The translations under genes were made by a program, and so were the position numbers. From assembly GCA_016222805.1 (NCBI GenBank), contig JACRQG010000011.1:1-64000 (forward strand): a stretch of 64,000 bases of DNA, written 5' to 3'. The stretch's first letter is position 1; every line of letters starts with the position of its first letter. This document shows positions 28,183 through 40,599 of this stretch, piece after piece. The notes under the pieces were generated by a model. The model was not told where the DNA came from. It saw only the letters and a program-made list of their open reading frames with translations, and did not search any database. Origin of the DNA: Verrucomicrobiota bacterium. Lineage in GTDB: Bacteria; Verrucomicrobiota; Verrucomicrobiia; Opitutales; Opitutaceae.

Positions 28183-29580
28183 ATGCTTTCCCCCCGCTGG
28201 TTTTTGCTGGCTTCCTTGGTTGCAGTTGCCGGTCACGTTCGCGCCGACGGTGAGCCCGGTCCGCTCGTGCCCGTCGGAGCTGCCCGGATCGACATCACGC
28301 CAGACCTGCCGATTCGCCTGAGTGGCTACCAGTCGCGGGCGACGGAGGCGGAGCGAGTCGAGATGAGCCTCACGGCACGGGCGCTGGCGATTGGCGCGGA
28401 TGGCGAGAAGCCGGTGGTGGTGATTGCCGCGGAGTTGATCGGAATCGGCGAGCCGACCCGCGCCGCCGTCGTGGCGGCGCTGCGTGCCTCGCATGGAATT
28501 GAGGAGAGCCGGGTGGCCGTTTGCGCGACCCACACGCACACCGGCCCGGCGTTGGCGGATGTGATCCCCTACATGTTTTCCCGCGACCTCCCGGAGGCGG
28601 AGACGGCGCGGATTGCCGCCTACACGGAAGCGCTTCGCGGCAAGTTGATCGCCGTGGCTCGCGCGGCGCTGGCCGACCGGAAGCCGGCCCGTCTCGCGTG
28701 GGGGGAAGGGCGCGTGGATTTCGCGACCCAGCGACGGGTGGTTGTCGACGGGCAATGGAAGGCCTTCGGCCTGGTGGCCGCCGGTCCGGTGGATCACGCG
28801 CTGCCGGTGTTGCGGGTGACCGATGCCGCGGGAGGCGTCCGCGCCGTGTGGGTCAATTACGCCTGCCACTGCACGACCCTCGGCGGGGCCGATAATTTCG
28901 TGCATGCCGACTGGGCGGGCGACGCGGCGCAACGCCTGGAGGCGGCTCACGCCGGCGCCGCCGTGCTGGTGACGATTGGCTGTGGTGCGGATGCCAACCC
29001 CGGCCTGCCGCGCGGCCTGCCGGGCGTGCCGGTGCACGGGGAGAAGGTGGCACGGGAAACGGCCCGCCTTCTGGCCGGTCCGCTGCGGGCCCTGGGGCCG
29101 GTGACGACTGCGAACTTCCGGCGGATCGAATTGACCTTCGACCGTGCCGTTACGCGGGAGGAACTGGAGCGGCGCCGGGGGAAGGGGGCGCGGGTCCAGA
29201 CAGCCTACGCGGCCACCAAGCTGCTGGAGCAACTCGACCAGGGCAGAGCGTTGCCGGCCACGGTGCCGTACCCGGTGCAAACGTGGCAGTTTGGCCGCGA
29301 CCTCGCGATGGTGTTTCTCGGCGGCGAAGTGGTGTCGGAGTATTCCCTGCGCCTGAAGCGCGAACTCGACGCCTCGCGTCTGTGGGTTCACGCCTACGCC
29401 AACCACGTCCCGTGCTACATCCCGTCGGCGCGGATGTTTCCGGAAGGTGGATACGAGGTCGACGGCTCGATGGACTACTATGGCTGGCCCACGCGGCTGG
29501 CGCGCACCACCGAGGACCAGATTGTCGGGGAAGTGCGGGCGCTGCTGCCCCCGGAAATGGCGGCGCGCGGCCGGCCATGA
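28183..29580 (+). CDS. Secreted neutral/alkaline ceramidase-like protein
   Basis: 465 residues from the ATG at 28183 with a signal peptide (MLSPRWFLLASLVAVAGHVR). It carries the N-terminal neutral/alkaline non-lysosomal ceramidase domain: GAARIDITPD near the start, the zinc-binding THTHTGP, and YACHCTTL. True ceramidases are longer. Short forms like this are common in Planctomycetota and Verrucomicrobiota and their substrate is unproven, so hydrolysis of an amide or lipid is only a guess. Its stop overlaps the ATG of the next gene (ATGA), indicating translational coupling. Confidence 0.8.
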   Translation: MLSPRWFLLASLVAVAGHVRADGEPGPLVPVGAARIDITPDLPIRLSGYQSRATEAERVEMSLTARALAIGADGEKPVVVIAAELIGIGEPTRAAVVAALRASHGIEESRVAVCATHTHTGPALADVIPYMFSRDLPEAETARIAAYTEALRGKLIAVARAALADRKPARLAWGEGRVDFATQRRVVVDGQWKAFGLVAAGPVDHALPVLRVTDAAGGVRAVWVNYACHCTTLGGADNFVHADWAGDAAQRLEAAHAGAAVLVTIGCGADANPGLPRGLPGVPVHGEKVARETARLLAGPLRALGPVTTANFRRIELTFDRAVTREELERRRGKGARVQTAYAATKLLEQLDQGRALPATVPYPVQTWQFGRDLAMVFLGGEVVSEYSLRLKRELDASRLWVHAYANHVPCYIPSARMFPEGGYEVDGSMDYYGWPTRLARTTEDQIVGEVRALLPPEMAARGRP

Positions 29581-32507
29581 ACCGGCGGTTGGGACGGGTG
29601 GCGGCGGGCCTGGCGGCCATGCTGCTGGGGTGCGGTTACCAGGAGGTGCCGCCCCCGGCCAAGGTCGTGCTGCCCAAGCCCCTGGCGCCGGAGCCGTCCC
29701 GCGCGGCCATCCGGATGCCGGCCGGCCTCGAGGTCGAGCTGGTGGCGGCGGAGCCGCAGGTCATGGACCCTGTCGACGTGGCCTGGGGACCGGATGGGCG
29801 AATGTGGGTCGTGGAAATGGCGGACTATCCCTCGGGCCTCGATGGCCGGGGCAAACCGGGCGGCCGGGTGCGCTTCCTGGCGTCGACCCGCGGCGACGGC
29901 CGGTATGACCGGTCGACCCTGTTTGCCGACGGATTGCGGACCCCGACCACGGCGGTGCCATGGCGGAACGGTGTGCTGGTGGTGACCGTGCCGGAGATCG
30001 TGTATCTGGAAGACACGGACGGGGATGGCCGGGCCGACCGCCGGGAGGTCCTCTTTCGCGGCCTCGCCGAAGGCAACGAACAGCATCTCAGCAACGGTCT
30101 CCAATGGGGGCTTGAGGGCTGGCTCCACCTGGCCAACGGCAACAGCGGCGGGCGGATCGCTTCCGTGCGCACGGGGCAGGTGGTGGAGGTTGGCCAGCGG
30201 GACTTCCGGGTCCATCCGGATACCGGCGCGATCGAGGTGCTGGCGGGCGCCTCGCAGGCCGGGCGCAACCGCGACGACTGGGGAAATTGGTTTGGCTGCA
30301 ATAACTCGAATCCCGCTTGGCATTTCGCCCTGGAGGAACGCTACCTGCGGCGCAACCCACACCTCGTGCCGCCCAATCCGGCGGTGACGATCGCGGCGGT
30401 CCCGGGGGCGGCGCGCGTGTACCCGCTGAGCGAGACGCTGGCCCGCTTCAATGACGGCTTTGCCGCCAACCATTTCACCTCGGCCTGTGGAGCAATGGTC
30501 TATCGCGACGAGTTTCTCGGGCCGGAGTACGAGAACTCGTTCCTGGTTTGCGAACCGGTACACAACCTCGTGCACCGGGAGCGCCTGCGGCCACTGGGGG
30601 CGACGTTTCGCAGCGAACGCGTGGCTGGCGAGGAAACGGCGGAGTTTCTCGCGTCGACCGACAACTGGTCGCGCTTTGTGGCCGTGCGGGCGGGGCCGGA
30701 CGGGGCGTTATACGTCGTGGACATGTACCGTCTCGTCATCGAGCACCCGAAGTGGATTCCGGAGGCCTGGCAGCGGCAACTTGGCGACGTGCGGGCCGGG
30801 GCGGATCGGGGCCGGATCTTCCGGGTGCGGCCGAAGGGGCGCACGCTGCGACCCATCCCGAACCTCGCCCACGCCGACTCGCGGGGGTTGCTGGCCGCGC
30901 TGGAGAGCCCGAGCGGTATCGTGCGTGACCTGGCGCAGCAGCAGTTGCTGTGGCGCGGCGCGCGCGAGGTGGCGCCGGAACTGACGCGCTTGGCGGCCGA
31001 GGCGGCGCGGCCGGAGGCGCGCGGCCAGGCGTTGTGGACCCTGCACGGGCTCGGGGAGCTGACCGCGGCCGTGGTGGCGCAGGCCTTGCAGGATCCCCAT
31101 CCCGGCGTCCGGCGGCAGGCCGTGCGTTTGAGCGAAGGTTTCGCGAACCGCGAGGCAACGCTTGGGCTTCGGGTCGCGGCGCTGGCAGAGGATTCCGATG
31201 CCGCTGTACGTCTGCAGGTGGCGGGGACACTCGGCGAATGGCCGGGAGAGGCCGCGGGGCGCGCCCTGGCGCAGCTGCTGCAGCACGATCCCGATCGGTT
31301 GATCCGGGCGGCGGCGATGAGTTCGGCCTTGCCGCACGCGGAGACGATTCTCGCGACCCTGGCGACGGCGGAAGCTGGCGCTCGCGCGGTGGTGATGGAG
31401 ATCGCCGCAGCGACCGCGCATACGCGGACCCTCGCGACGCTGTTGACCCAGGTGGCCAAGGGGGAGGACGGAGCCGCGGGCGCGCGTTTCGCCGCCGTCG
31501 GTGAACTGCTGGACTGGTTGCAGCGCAACAACCAGAGCCTGGCCAAGCTGCGGGTCGGGGCCGGGGAGGAACTCCGCCGGGCCCTGACCGCGACGGAGCA
31601 GGTGTTTGAGGCCGCCCGGAAAGTGGCGGTGGATCCGGAGTCGGCGGAGACGGTGCGTCTGGCGGCGGTCCGGCTGCTTGGCCGGGGCCCTGGAGGGCAG
31701 GAGCAAGATGTCGAGATCCTCCTTTCGCTCCTGGCACCCCAGGTGCCAGCCGCAGTGCAGCTGGCCGGGGTGGCCGCGTTGGGGCGGCAGAACCGATCCA
31801 CCGTGCCGGAGCGCCTGCTGGCAGGTTGGTCGCAGTACAGCCCAAAGGTGCGCGCGGCGGTGCTGGATCTCCTGGTCGGCCGGGCTGCCTGGGCGCAGGT
31901 GTTGTTGGATGCCGCGGAGAAGGATCCCGCGCTGCGCGCCCAGATCGATCCGGCGCGGCGCACGGTGCTCACACAGCACAGCAATCCCAAGCTTTCCGCG
32001 CGGGCTGCGGCGGTGTTCCAGATGGGAGGCGGGGCCGACCGTCGGAAAGTGGTCGACCAACAGTTGGTGGCGATGAGGGGCTTGAAAGGGGAGGCGAAGC
32101 GAGGGGAGGCCGGGTTTGCGAACGTGTGCAGTGCTTGCCACCGCTTCGGCGAAACCCCGGGGCGGGACGTCGGGCCCGATCTTGCCGTCGTGAAGGATCG
32201 CAGCGCGGAGTACCTGGTGACCCACATCCTGGATCCGAACCGGGCGGTCGAGGATCGCTACGTCTTCTATACGGCGACGCTGCACGACGGACGCACTCCC
32301 GTCGGCATGCTCGCACGCGAAAGCAGCGGCAGCATCACGCTGGTGGGGCTGGACGGGGCGGAGCAGGTGGTGCTCCGGAGCGAGTTGCGGTCCTTGATCA
32401 GTTCCGGCCGTTCGCTGATGCCGGAGGGGCTGGAAGGGGCGCTGGATCCGCAGGCGATGGCGGACCTCGTGACCTTTCTGGCCGGCAGCGGGAAGCGGGA
32501 TCGCTAA
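29577..32507 (+). CDS. PVC-type lipoprotein: dehydrogenase-like propeller, HEAT repeats, cytochrome c
   Basis: 976 residues from the ATG at 29577, overlapping the previous stop by 4 bp. The N-terminus has a lipoprotein signal ending in LLGC, so it is probably membrane-anchored and extracytoplasmic. Residues about 45-430 form a sugar-dehydrogenase-like beta-propeller (VDVAWGPDGRMWVVEMADYP). Residues about 440-830 are HEAT-like helical repeats. Residues about 840-970 form a cytochrome c domain with haem motif CSACH (C851, C854, H855) and a distal Met region. This architecture is typical of Verrucomicrobiota and Planctomycetota. It probably passes electrons from an unknown organic substrate. Confidence 0.88.
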   Translation: MNRRLGRVAAGLAAMLLGCGYQEVPPPAKVVLPKPLAPEPSRAAIRMPAGLEVELVAAEPQVMDPVDVAWGPDGRMWVVEMADYPSGLDGRGKPGGRVRFLASTRGDGRYDRSTLFADGLRTPTTAVPWRNGVLVVTVPEIVYLEDTDGDGRADRREVLFRGLAEGNEQHLSNGLQWGLEGWLHLANGNSGGRIASVRTGQVVEVGQRDFRVHPDTGAIEVLAGASQAGRNRDDWGNWFGCNNSNPAWHFALEERYLRRNPHLVPPNPAVTIAAVPGAARVYPLSETLARFNDGFAANHFTSACGAMVYRDEFLGPEYENSFLVCEPVHNLVHRERLRPLGATFRSERVAGEETAEFLASTDNWSRFVAVRAGPDGALYVVDMYRLVIEHPKWIPEAWQRQLGDVRAGADRGRIFRVRPKGRTLRPIPNLAHADSRGLLAALESPSGIVRDLAQQQLLWRGAREVAPELTRLAAEAARPEARGQALWTLHGLGELTAAVVAQALQDPHPGVRRQAVRLSEGFANREATLGLRVAALAEDSDAAVRLQVAGTLGEWPGEAAGRALAQLLQHDPDRLIRAAAMSSALPHAETILATLATAEAGARAVVMEIAAATAHTRTLATLLTQVAKGEDGAAGARFAAVGELLDWLQRNNQSLAKLRVGAGEELRRALTATEQVFEAARKVAVDPESAETVRLAAVRLLGRGPGGQEQDVEILLSLLAPQVPAAVQLAGVAALGRQNRSTVPERLLAGWSQYSPKVRAAVLDLLVGRAAWAQVLLDAAEKDPALRAQIDPARRTVLTQHSNPKLSARAAAVFQMGGGADRRKVVDQQLVAMRGLKGEAKRGEAGFANVCSACHRFGETPGRDVGPDLAVVKDRSAEYLVTHILDPNRAVEDRYVFYTATLHDGRTPVGMLARESSGSITLVGLDGAEQVVLRSELRSLISSGRSLMPEGLEGALDPQAMADLVTFLAGSGKRDR

Positions 32508-32672
32508 GATCGGCGACCAGCGGACTCCTCGCGACCACGATCGCCCTCGCCAAAGCACGGGGAAAGAGCCAGAGTCCCGGCGGTCCGCGACGCTCACCCG
32601 GGATCGCGGTGCCGGTGCGCTGTTTTGCCAGCCGGACGAAGGTCGCGGCCGGTGCAGCGTGCAGCGACTTTC

Positions 32673-34142
32673 ATGAACCCCCAATCCAAGACCCCGATGT
32701 CGCCTGGCCTGTCCCGGCGAAGCTTCCTTGGCCGCACCGCGCTGGCGACCGGATACCTTGCCGCCGCGCCGGCCTTCCTGCGCGGCCGCAACCTCAACAA
32801 CAAGCTGAACATCGCCTTCATCGGCTGCGGGGGGCGGGGAAATGCCAGCCTGTCGGAACTTACCCTTCCCGCCGGCGGTGCCAGCGCCGGCGCCAAGGCG
32901 AAGAACCGTCCCTCTGCGAGCGGGATTGCCGCGCCGGGACCGCACCCCGACGAGAATGTCGCCGTCGTCTGCGATGTGAACCAGACGGCCGTGGATGCGG
33001 CGTTGAAACGCTTTCCGCAGGCCAAGTCGTACCGGGATTTCCGCCGGGTGTTTGACCGGCCCGGTGAATTCGACGCGGTGGTTGTCAGCACGACCGAACA
33101 CACTCACGCGTTTGCGACCTACCTCGCGCTGACCCTCGGGAAGCACGTCTACTGCGAGAAGCCGCTCACGTACAATATCTGGGAGGCGCGGCTGATCCGC
33201 GAGACCGCCGCCAAGTATCCGAAGCTCTCGACCCAGATGGGGAATCAGGGTCACGCCTCGGACTCGCGGCGGCTGTTGAAGGAGATCCTGGATACCGGCG
33301 TCATCGGCGCTGTGCGGGAGGTGCAGGTGTGGGCGGACCGGGCGTGGGGTCTGCAGGATGCCGCCTCGGCCGAGCGTTTCGACAAGGCGCACGGGTTCTA
33401 CAATGGTGTGCCGATTACCGGGCGTTTCCCGGAGGAGATGCCCGTGCCCCCGAACATCGACTGGGACCTGTGGCTCGGGCCGGCGCCGGCACGGCCGTTC
33501 CACGCGACCTACCTGCCCGGACCGCGCTGGTACCGGTGGTGGGATTTCGCCAACGGGACGATGAGCGACCTCGGCTGCCACGACAACGACGTGCCCTTCA
33601 CCGTGCTCGGCCTGCGCCGCCCGCGGACGGTCGAGGCGTGGTCGCCGAATGGCCGAGCCCATCCCGAACTGGCGCCGGCGACGATGCGGGTGACCTTCGA
33701 GTTCGAGCCGGTGGGCTCCGCGCCGCCGGTGAAGCTGGTCTGGCATCAGGGGGACAGCAAGCCGCCGCAGTGGACCCCGGAGATGGGCGGTCGGTCGCAG
33801 CTCTTCATCGGGGAAAAGGGGATGTTGCACGGCACCGGAAAGCTCTTTCCGGCGGAGAAGTTCCAAGGCTGGCAACCGCCGGCCCCGACGCTGCCGCGCT
33901 CCCCGGGGCACTGGGTCGAGTGGGTGAACTACGCCAAAGGCGAGGGCCCCGTGCCCGGCTCGAACTTCCAATACTCGGGTTGGACGACGGAGGCGAATCA
34001 CCTCGGCAACGTCGCCTACCGGACCGGCCGGAAGATCGCTTGGGATTACGCGGCGCTGCGAGCGAGCAATGCCCCCGAGGCGGCGCCGTTCATCCGGCGC
34101 CCGCAGTATCGCCCGGGCTGGCAGGGAATTCTCCCCGGATGA
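32673..34142 (+). CDS. Tat-exported Gfo/Idh/MocA family oxidoreductase
   Basis: 489 residues from the ATG at 32673. A twin-arginine signal (LSRRSFLGRTALA) precedes an NAD(P)-binding Rossmann domain (IAFIGCGGRGNA). The substrate-domain motif HVYCEKPLTYN supplies the conserved E-K-P. Such exported members are frequent in Planctomycetota and Verrucomicrobiota and act on sugars or sugar derivatives. The downstream DegT gene overlaps it by 4 bp (ATGA), so the two are translated together. It lies 165 bp after the cytochrome lipoprotein, and probably belongs to the same functional set. Confidence 0.88.
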   Translation: MNPQSKTPMSPGLSRRSFLGRTALATGYLAAAPAFLRGRNLNNKLNIAFIGCGGRGNASLSELTLPAGGASAGAKAKNRPSASGIAAPGPHPDENVAVVCDVNQTAVDAALKRFPQAKSYRDFRRVFDRPGEFDAVVVSTTEHTHAFATYLALTLGKHVYCEKPLTYNIWEARLIRETAAKYPKLSTQMGNQGHASDSRRLLKEILDTGVIGAVREVQVWADRAWGLQDAASAERFDKAHGFYNGVPITGRFPEEMPVPPNIDWDLWLGPAPARPFHATYLPGPRWYRWWDFANGTMSDLGCHDNDVPFTVLGLRRPRTVEAWSPNGRAHPELAPATMRVTFEFEPVGSAPPVKLVWHQGDSKPPQWTPEMGGRSQLFIGEKGMLHGTGKLFPAEKFQGWQPPAPTLPRSPGHWVEWVNYAKGEGPVPGSNFQYSGWTTEANHLGNVAYRTGRKIAWDYAALRASNAPEAAPFIRRPQYRPGWQGILPG

Positions 34143-35488
34143 ACGCGACTCCGCTTCCCGCCGGAGGAGACCGCACTCCCGCGCGGGCCACGCGGCGCCG
34201 CTTCCTGGCCGCCGCGGGTGCGACGGCGGTGCTGTCTCCGGCATCGCTGTCGGGGGCGGCGTCCGGGTCTGCTCCCCGCGAGAAACTCGCGCTGCAGGGC
34301 GGGCCCAAGGCCGTGACCCTGCCGCCGGGGGAGGCGACTCGTTGGCCGGTCTTCGGGGAGGAGGAGGAACGCGCGGTGCTCGCGGTCCTGCGCGACCCCG
34401 GCTATGCGCCCATCCCGCTCCTCGAGTCGGAATGGAAGGAGCACTTCCGCGTGCCGTTCGCCCGGGCGTACTGCAACGGCACCAGTGCCCTGACCACGAT
34501 GTTCTTCGCCCTGGACCTGCCGCCGGGCAGCGAGATCCTGGTGCCGAGTTACACCTTCTTCTCCACCGTCGCGCCGATGCGGTTCTTCGGCCTCGTGCCG
34601 GTCTTCGTCGATATCGATCCCCACACGCTGAACCTCGACGTGGACGACGCCCGCCGCCGGCTGACCAAGCACACGCGGGCCATCCTGCCGGTGCATTTCA
34701 ACGGGCTGCCCTGCGAGATGGACCGGATTGGCGAACTGGCGCGGGAAAAGGGACTAATCGTGCTGGAGAATGCCTGCCATGCGGATGGCGCCACCCTGCA
34801 GGGCCGCAGCATGGGCTCGTGGGGCAGCATGGCGGCATTCAGCTTCCAGTTCAGCAAGCCGCTGCCGACGATCGAGGGCGGGCTCGCGGTGTATCACCAA
34901 CGGGAATACTACGAGCGCGGCTCAACCCTGGCCGACACCTTCAACCAGCAGACCTTCGCCCCGGACAGTCCCTACCGCCGGTACAACGGCTCCGGCCTCG
35001 GGCTGAAGCTGCGCATCCACCCGATGTCGGCCGCCCTCGCGCGCGTGCAGCTGCGCAAACTCGATCGCCACAACGCAGACAAACTGGCGGCCATCCGGCG
35101 ACTCAACGATCGCCTGCGCGGCCTGCCCGGACTGCGGGAGCAGTCGGCGCGGGCGGACATGCAGCGCACCTACTTCTCCTGGAATCTCTTCCTGCTGGAC
35201 GAAGCGGAGGCGGGCATGTCGCGCGAGGCGTGCGTGAAGGCCCTGAAGGCGGAGGGCGTGCCGGCCACGGCCCACGTCTACACCCTGCAGCACAAACTGA
35301 CCCTCTATGCCGAGTCGCAGTGGTGGCATCACCTGCCGGCGCTCCCCGAACTGCCGGCGTCAGAGAAGGCCAACCGCTGCGCGATCGCGCTGCCGCGCTT
35401 CACGCGCGATTCGCCGGAACTCGTCGACCAATACGTCCGCGCGTTCGAGAAGGTGTGGGCGCATCGCCGCGAACTCGGGTCGGGTTGA
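34139..35488 (+). CDS. DegT/DnrJ/EryC1/StrS-type aminotransferase with Tat-like signal
   Basis: 449 residues from the ATG at 34139. It opens with a twin-arginine-like signal (ATRRRFLAAAGATAVL), unexpected for a PLP enzyme. The family core is present: FARAYCNGTSALTTM, the strand VPSYTFFSTVAPM, VLENACHADGA in the cofactor region, and the FSKPLPTIEGG segment with the Schiff-base Lys. The family makes amino sugars from keto sugars. Translational overlap with the upstream sugar oxidoreductase suggests an oxidise-then-transaminate pair. Where PLP loading and the reaction occur is unclear if the protein is exported by Tat. Confidence 0.86.
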   Translation: MNATPLPAGGDRTPARATRRRFLAAAGATAVLSPASLSGAASGSAPREKLALQGGPKAVTLPPGEATRWPVFGEEEERAVLAVLRDPGYAPIPLLESEWKEHFRVPFARAYCNGTSALTTMFFALDLPPGSEILVPSYTFFSTVAPMRFFGLVPVFVDIDPHTLNLDVDDARRRLTKHTRAILPVHFNGLPCEMDRIGELAREKGLIVLENACHADGATLQGRSMGSWGSMAAFSFQFSKPLPTIEGGLAVYHQREYYERGSTLADTFNQQTFAPDSPYRRYNGSGLGLKLRIHPMSAALARVQLRKLDRHNADKLAAIRRLNDRLRGLPGLREQSARADMQRTYFSWNLFLLDEAEAGMSREACVKALKAEGVPATAHVYTLQHKLTLYAESQWWHHLPALPELPASEKANRCAIALPRFTRDSPELVDQYVRAFEKVWAHRRELGSG

Positions 35489-35526
35489 ACTGCAGGGAAT
35501 CCGCTCTCGCCCGAGCAAAGATCGGC

Positions 35527-35601
35527 TGTAGCCGTCCTCGCTGAGGCCGGTTTGGACCGGGAGATCAAACGTGCCCGCCGGGGTCGGCGCCTCCGGCTAC
35601 A
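35527..35601. repeat. Imperfect inverted repeat, REP-like
   Basis: TGTAGCCG at 35527-35534 pairs with CGGCTACA at 35594-35601, with further GC-rich partial matches between. It lies in the 208-bp convergent gap between the DegT gene and tyrS. It could be a palindromic repetitive element or a terminator for either gene. Other genomic copies cannot be checked here. Confidence 0.4.
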
Positions 35602-35696
35602 ACCGAGGCGGCGCGAGACGGTGTGAAGACGATCGCCGATGACACCCGTCGAAGGGTGCGGTTCGCGCCCCCACCAGCCGGGCCGGTCCGAATGGA

Positions 35697-36980
35697 CTAT
35701 GATTCGAGTTTCAGGACGGTGTAGGTGCGCTTGCCCTTGCGGAGCAGCACATACTGGCCGAAGAGCACGTCCGCCTCGCTGATCGTGCGGGTGATGTCGG
35801 CGGCGCGGACGTTGTTCACGTAGATGCCTCCGCCTTCGACATCCTTGCGGGCCTGGCCCTTCGACGGGCACAGGCCGGAGAGCACGAGTGCGTCGATGAG
35901 CGGGGCACCGGGGCCGGCGAGCAGCGTTCGCGAGACGGGCTTGCACGGAGCTTCGGCGATCACGTCCTGGAAATCCTCCGCCGACAACCCATCGAGGGAG
36001 CCCCCGAAGAGGGCCTCACTGGCCTTGAGGGCTCCGGCCAGCCGGTCGGGGCCGTGGACGAGCAGGGTCATTTCGCGGGCCAGGGCCTTCTGGGCGCCCC
36101 GGGCCCCGGGGTTGGCCCGGACCTCGGCCTCGAGGGCGGCGATCTCCTCGGCGGAAAGGAAGGTGAGCGTCTTGAGGAGCTTGACGACATCGGCGTCGTC
36201 GGAGTTCACGAAGAACTGGTAGAAGCGGTACGGCGAGGTGCGCTTGGGATCGAGCCACACGGTGCCGGTGGCGGTTTTGCCGTACTTGGAACCATCCGCC
36301 TTGGTGAGGAGCGGGAAGACCAGGCCCCAGACGGTGGCGCCGAGCTTCTTTCGAGTCAGTTCGGTCCCAACCGTGATGTTGCCCCACTGGTCGGTGGCGC
36401 CGATCTGGAGTTCGCAGTGGAACGTCTTGCGCAGGTGGTAGAAGTCGAATCCCTGCAGCAGCATGTAGCTGAACTCGGTGAAGCTGATGCCGGCGTCGCG
36501 ATCCTCCATCCGGCTGCGCACGGAATCCTTCGCCACCATCGAATTGACCGAGATGTGTTTGCCGACATCGCGCAGGAATTCGAGCACCGAGACCGGGGCG
36601 GTCCAGTCGTAGTTGTTGACCAGGCGGGCCGGGTTGGCCTTGGCGTCGAAATCGAGAAACTGCGTGAGCTGTCGGCGGACGCTGGCGATGTTGTGCTCCA
36701 CCTGTTCCGGGGTCTGGAGGTTGCGTTCCGCGGACTTGCCCGAGGGGTCGCCGACCATGCCGGTGGCGCCGCCGGCGAGGGCGATGGGGTGGTGGCCCTG
36801 CAGCTGGAATCGGCGCAGTGCCAGCAGGGGCACGAGGTTCCCGACATGCAGGGAGTCGGCAGTGGGATCGAACCCGCAGTACAGGGTCAGCGGCCCGGTG
36901 GCGACGCGCTGCGTGAGCGCCTCGAGGTCGGTGCAGTCGGCGAGAAGGCCGCGCCAGCGGAGTTCGTCGAGGATGTTCAT
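35697..36980 (-). CDS. tyrS: Tyrosyl-tRNA synthetase
   Basis: 427 residues from the ATG at 36980 (MNILDELRWRGLLADCTDLE). The class I signature is SLHVGNLVPL, and the KMSKS-type loop reads KYGKTATGTVWLD, as in E. coli-type TyrRS. The C-terminal S4 RNA-binding domain (LIDALVLSGLCPSKGQARKD) is complete. It charges tRNA-Tyr with tyrosine. It is divergent from the peroxiredoxin gene. Confidence 0.97.
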   Translation of the reverse strand: MNILDELRWRGLLADCTDLEALTQRVATGPLTLYCGFDPTADSLHVGNLVPLLALRRFQLQGHHPIALAGGATGMVGDPSGKSAERNLQTPEQVEHNIASVRRQLTQFLDFDAKANPARLVNNYDWTAPVSVLEFLRDVGKHISVNSMVAKDSVRSRMEDRDAGISFTEFSYMLLQGFDFYHLRKTFHCELQIGATDQWGNITVGTELTRKKLGATVWGLVFPLLTKADGSKYGKTATGTVWLDPKRTSPYRFYQFFVNSDDADVVKLLKTLTFLSAEEIAALEAEVRANPGARGAQKALAREMTLLVHGPDRLAGALKASEALFGGSLDGLSAEDFQDVIAEAPCKPVSRTLLAGPGAPLIDALVLSGLCPSKGQARKDVEGGGIYVNNVRAADITRTISEADVLFGQYVLLRKGKRTYTVLKLES

Positions 36981-37171
36981 CGGAAGCCGGGGAGTAAACG
37001 GCGCGGCTCGGGGGGCGGGCAAGAGCGATTCTAATCGGTCGGTCGCGCCAGATAGAAAGCCCACTGCTACGCGGAAAAACGATTTGCGGCGGTGCGGGCC
37101 GGGTCTCAACTTCGCTGTCCCATCCGGGCGCACCTCGCCCGAACGGAACTCAACCACGACCCATATCACCC

Positions 37172-37645
37172 ATGCCCATCGCAGTCGGATCGAAAGCCCC
37201 TGATTTCACCCTCAAGTCCAAGGCCGCCGACGGCCTCAAGGACGTCAAGCTGAGCGACAACTTCGGCAAGAAGCAGACGGTCCTGCTTTTCTTCCCCCTG
37301 GCCTTCACCGGGGTGTGCACGCAGGAAATGTGCGACATGACGGCGGGGCTTAGCCAGTACGCGAGTCTCGGGGCCGACGTGATTGGCGTGAGCGTGGACA
37401 GCCCGTTTGCCCAGGAGGCCTGGGCCAAGGCCCACAAGATCGGCATCACGCTGGCGAGCGACCTGAACAAGGACGTGACCAAGGCCTACGGAGTGCTGTT
37501 CCCGATGCTGGCGGGCGTGGGCGACACCTCGGCGCGGGCCGCGTTCGTGATCGGCAAGGACGGCGTGGTGAAGTACGCCGAGCAGACGCCGACGCCGAAG
37601 GATCTCCCGAACTTCGCGGCGGTGCAGGCCGCGTTGGCGAAGTAG
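37172..37645 (+). CDS. Peroxiredoxin (AhpE/redoxin type)
   Basis: 157 residues. The thioredoxin-fold peroxidase core reads FFPLAFTGVCTQEMCDM: Pro, Thr and the peroxidatic Cys of the P-x-x-x-T-x-x-C motif, with a second Cys five residues later that may resolve it. It reduces hydrogen peroxide or organic peroxides with thiol donors. It lies between tyrS (divergent) and the aconitase gene, whose Fe-S cluster is oxidant-sensitive; that pairing may be coincidental. Confidence 0.92.
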   Translation: MPIAVGSKAPDFTLKSKAADGLKDVKLSDNFGKKQTVLLFFPLAFTGVCTQEMCDMTAGLSQYASLGADVIGVSVDSPFAQEAWAKAHKIGITLASDLNKDVTKAYGVLFPMLAGVGDTSARAAFVIGKDGVVKYAEQTPTPKDLPNFAAVQAALAK

Positions 37646-37759
37646 TTTATTCCCGGGGCGGGAGGGGCGGGGCCGTGCGGGTCACGGCGCGAGGCTGCTC
37701 CTCCACTTCCGAGGCCGGGTGGGGCCAGGGTGCCCCATCCACCGCTCTTTCATTCCACC

Positions 37760-40462
<2,703 letters not shown>

Positions 40463-40485
40463 CGTTGATCGCTGGCGGGTGGGCG

Positions 40486-40544
40486 GGGCCCGAAGCCCGG
40501 TCCGGGCTCTTGGGCCCGGTCACCGGGAGGCCCCCCCGCCTCCC
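40486..40544 (+). terminator. Double hairpin after acnA
   Basis: Two consecutive GC stems lie downstream of aconitase. The first is a near-perfect palindromic block at 40486-40517 with outer arms GGGCCC. The second has arms GGGAGGC/GCCTCCC (40525-40531 with 40538-40544) and is followed by pyrimidine-rich GTCCTTCTCTC. Only a weak T-tract follows, so termination is probable rather than certain. Confidence 0.5.
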
Positions 40545-40599
40545 GTCCTTCTCTCAAAACCTCAGCCAAATACCACTGCGCCGCTCGCCTTCTCCGCAC

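Noticed and set aside
30708-34244. Long minus-strand open frame across the cytochrome lipoprotein and oxidoreductase genes
   Set aside because: Same reason: antisense to real genes, low-complexity Arg/Pro/Ser composition, no recognisable domain.
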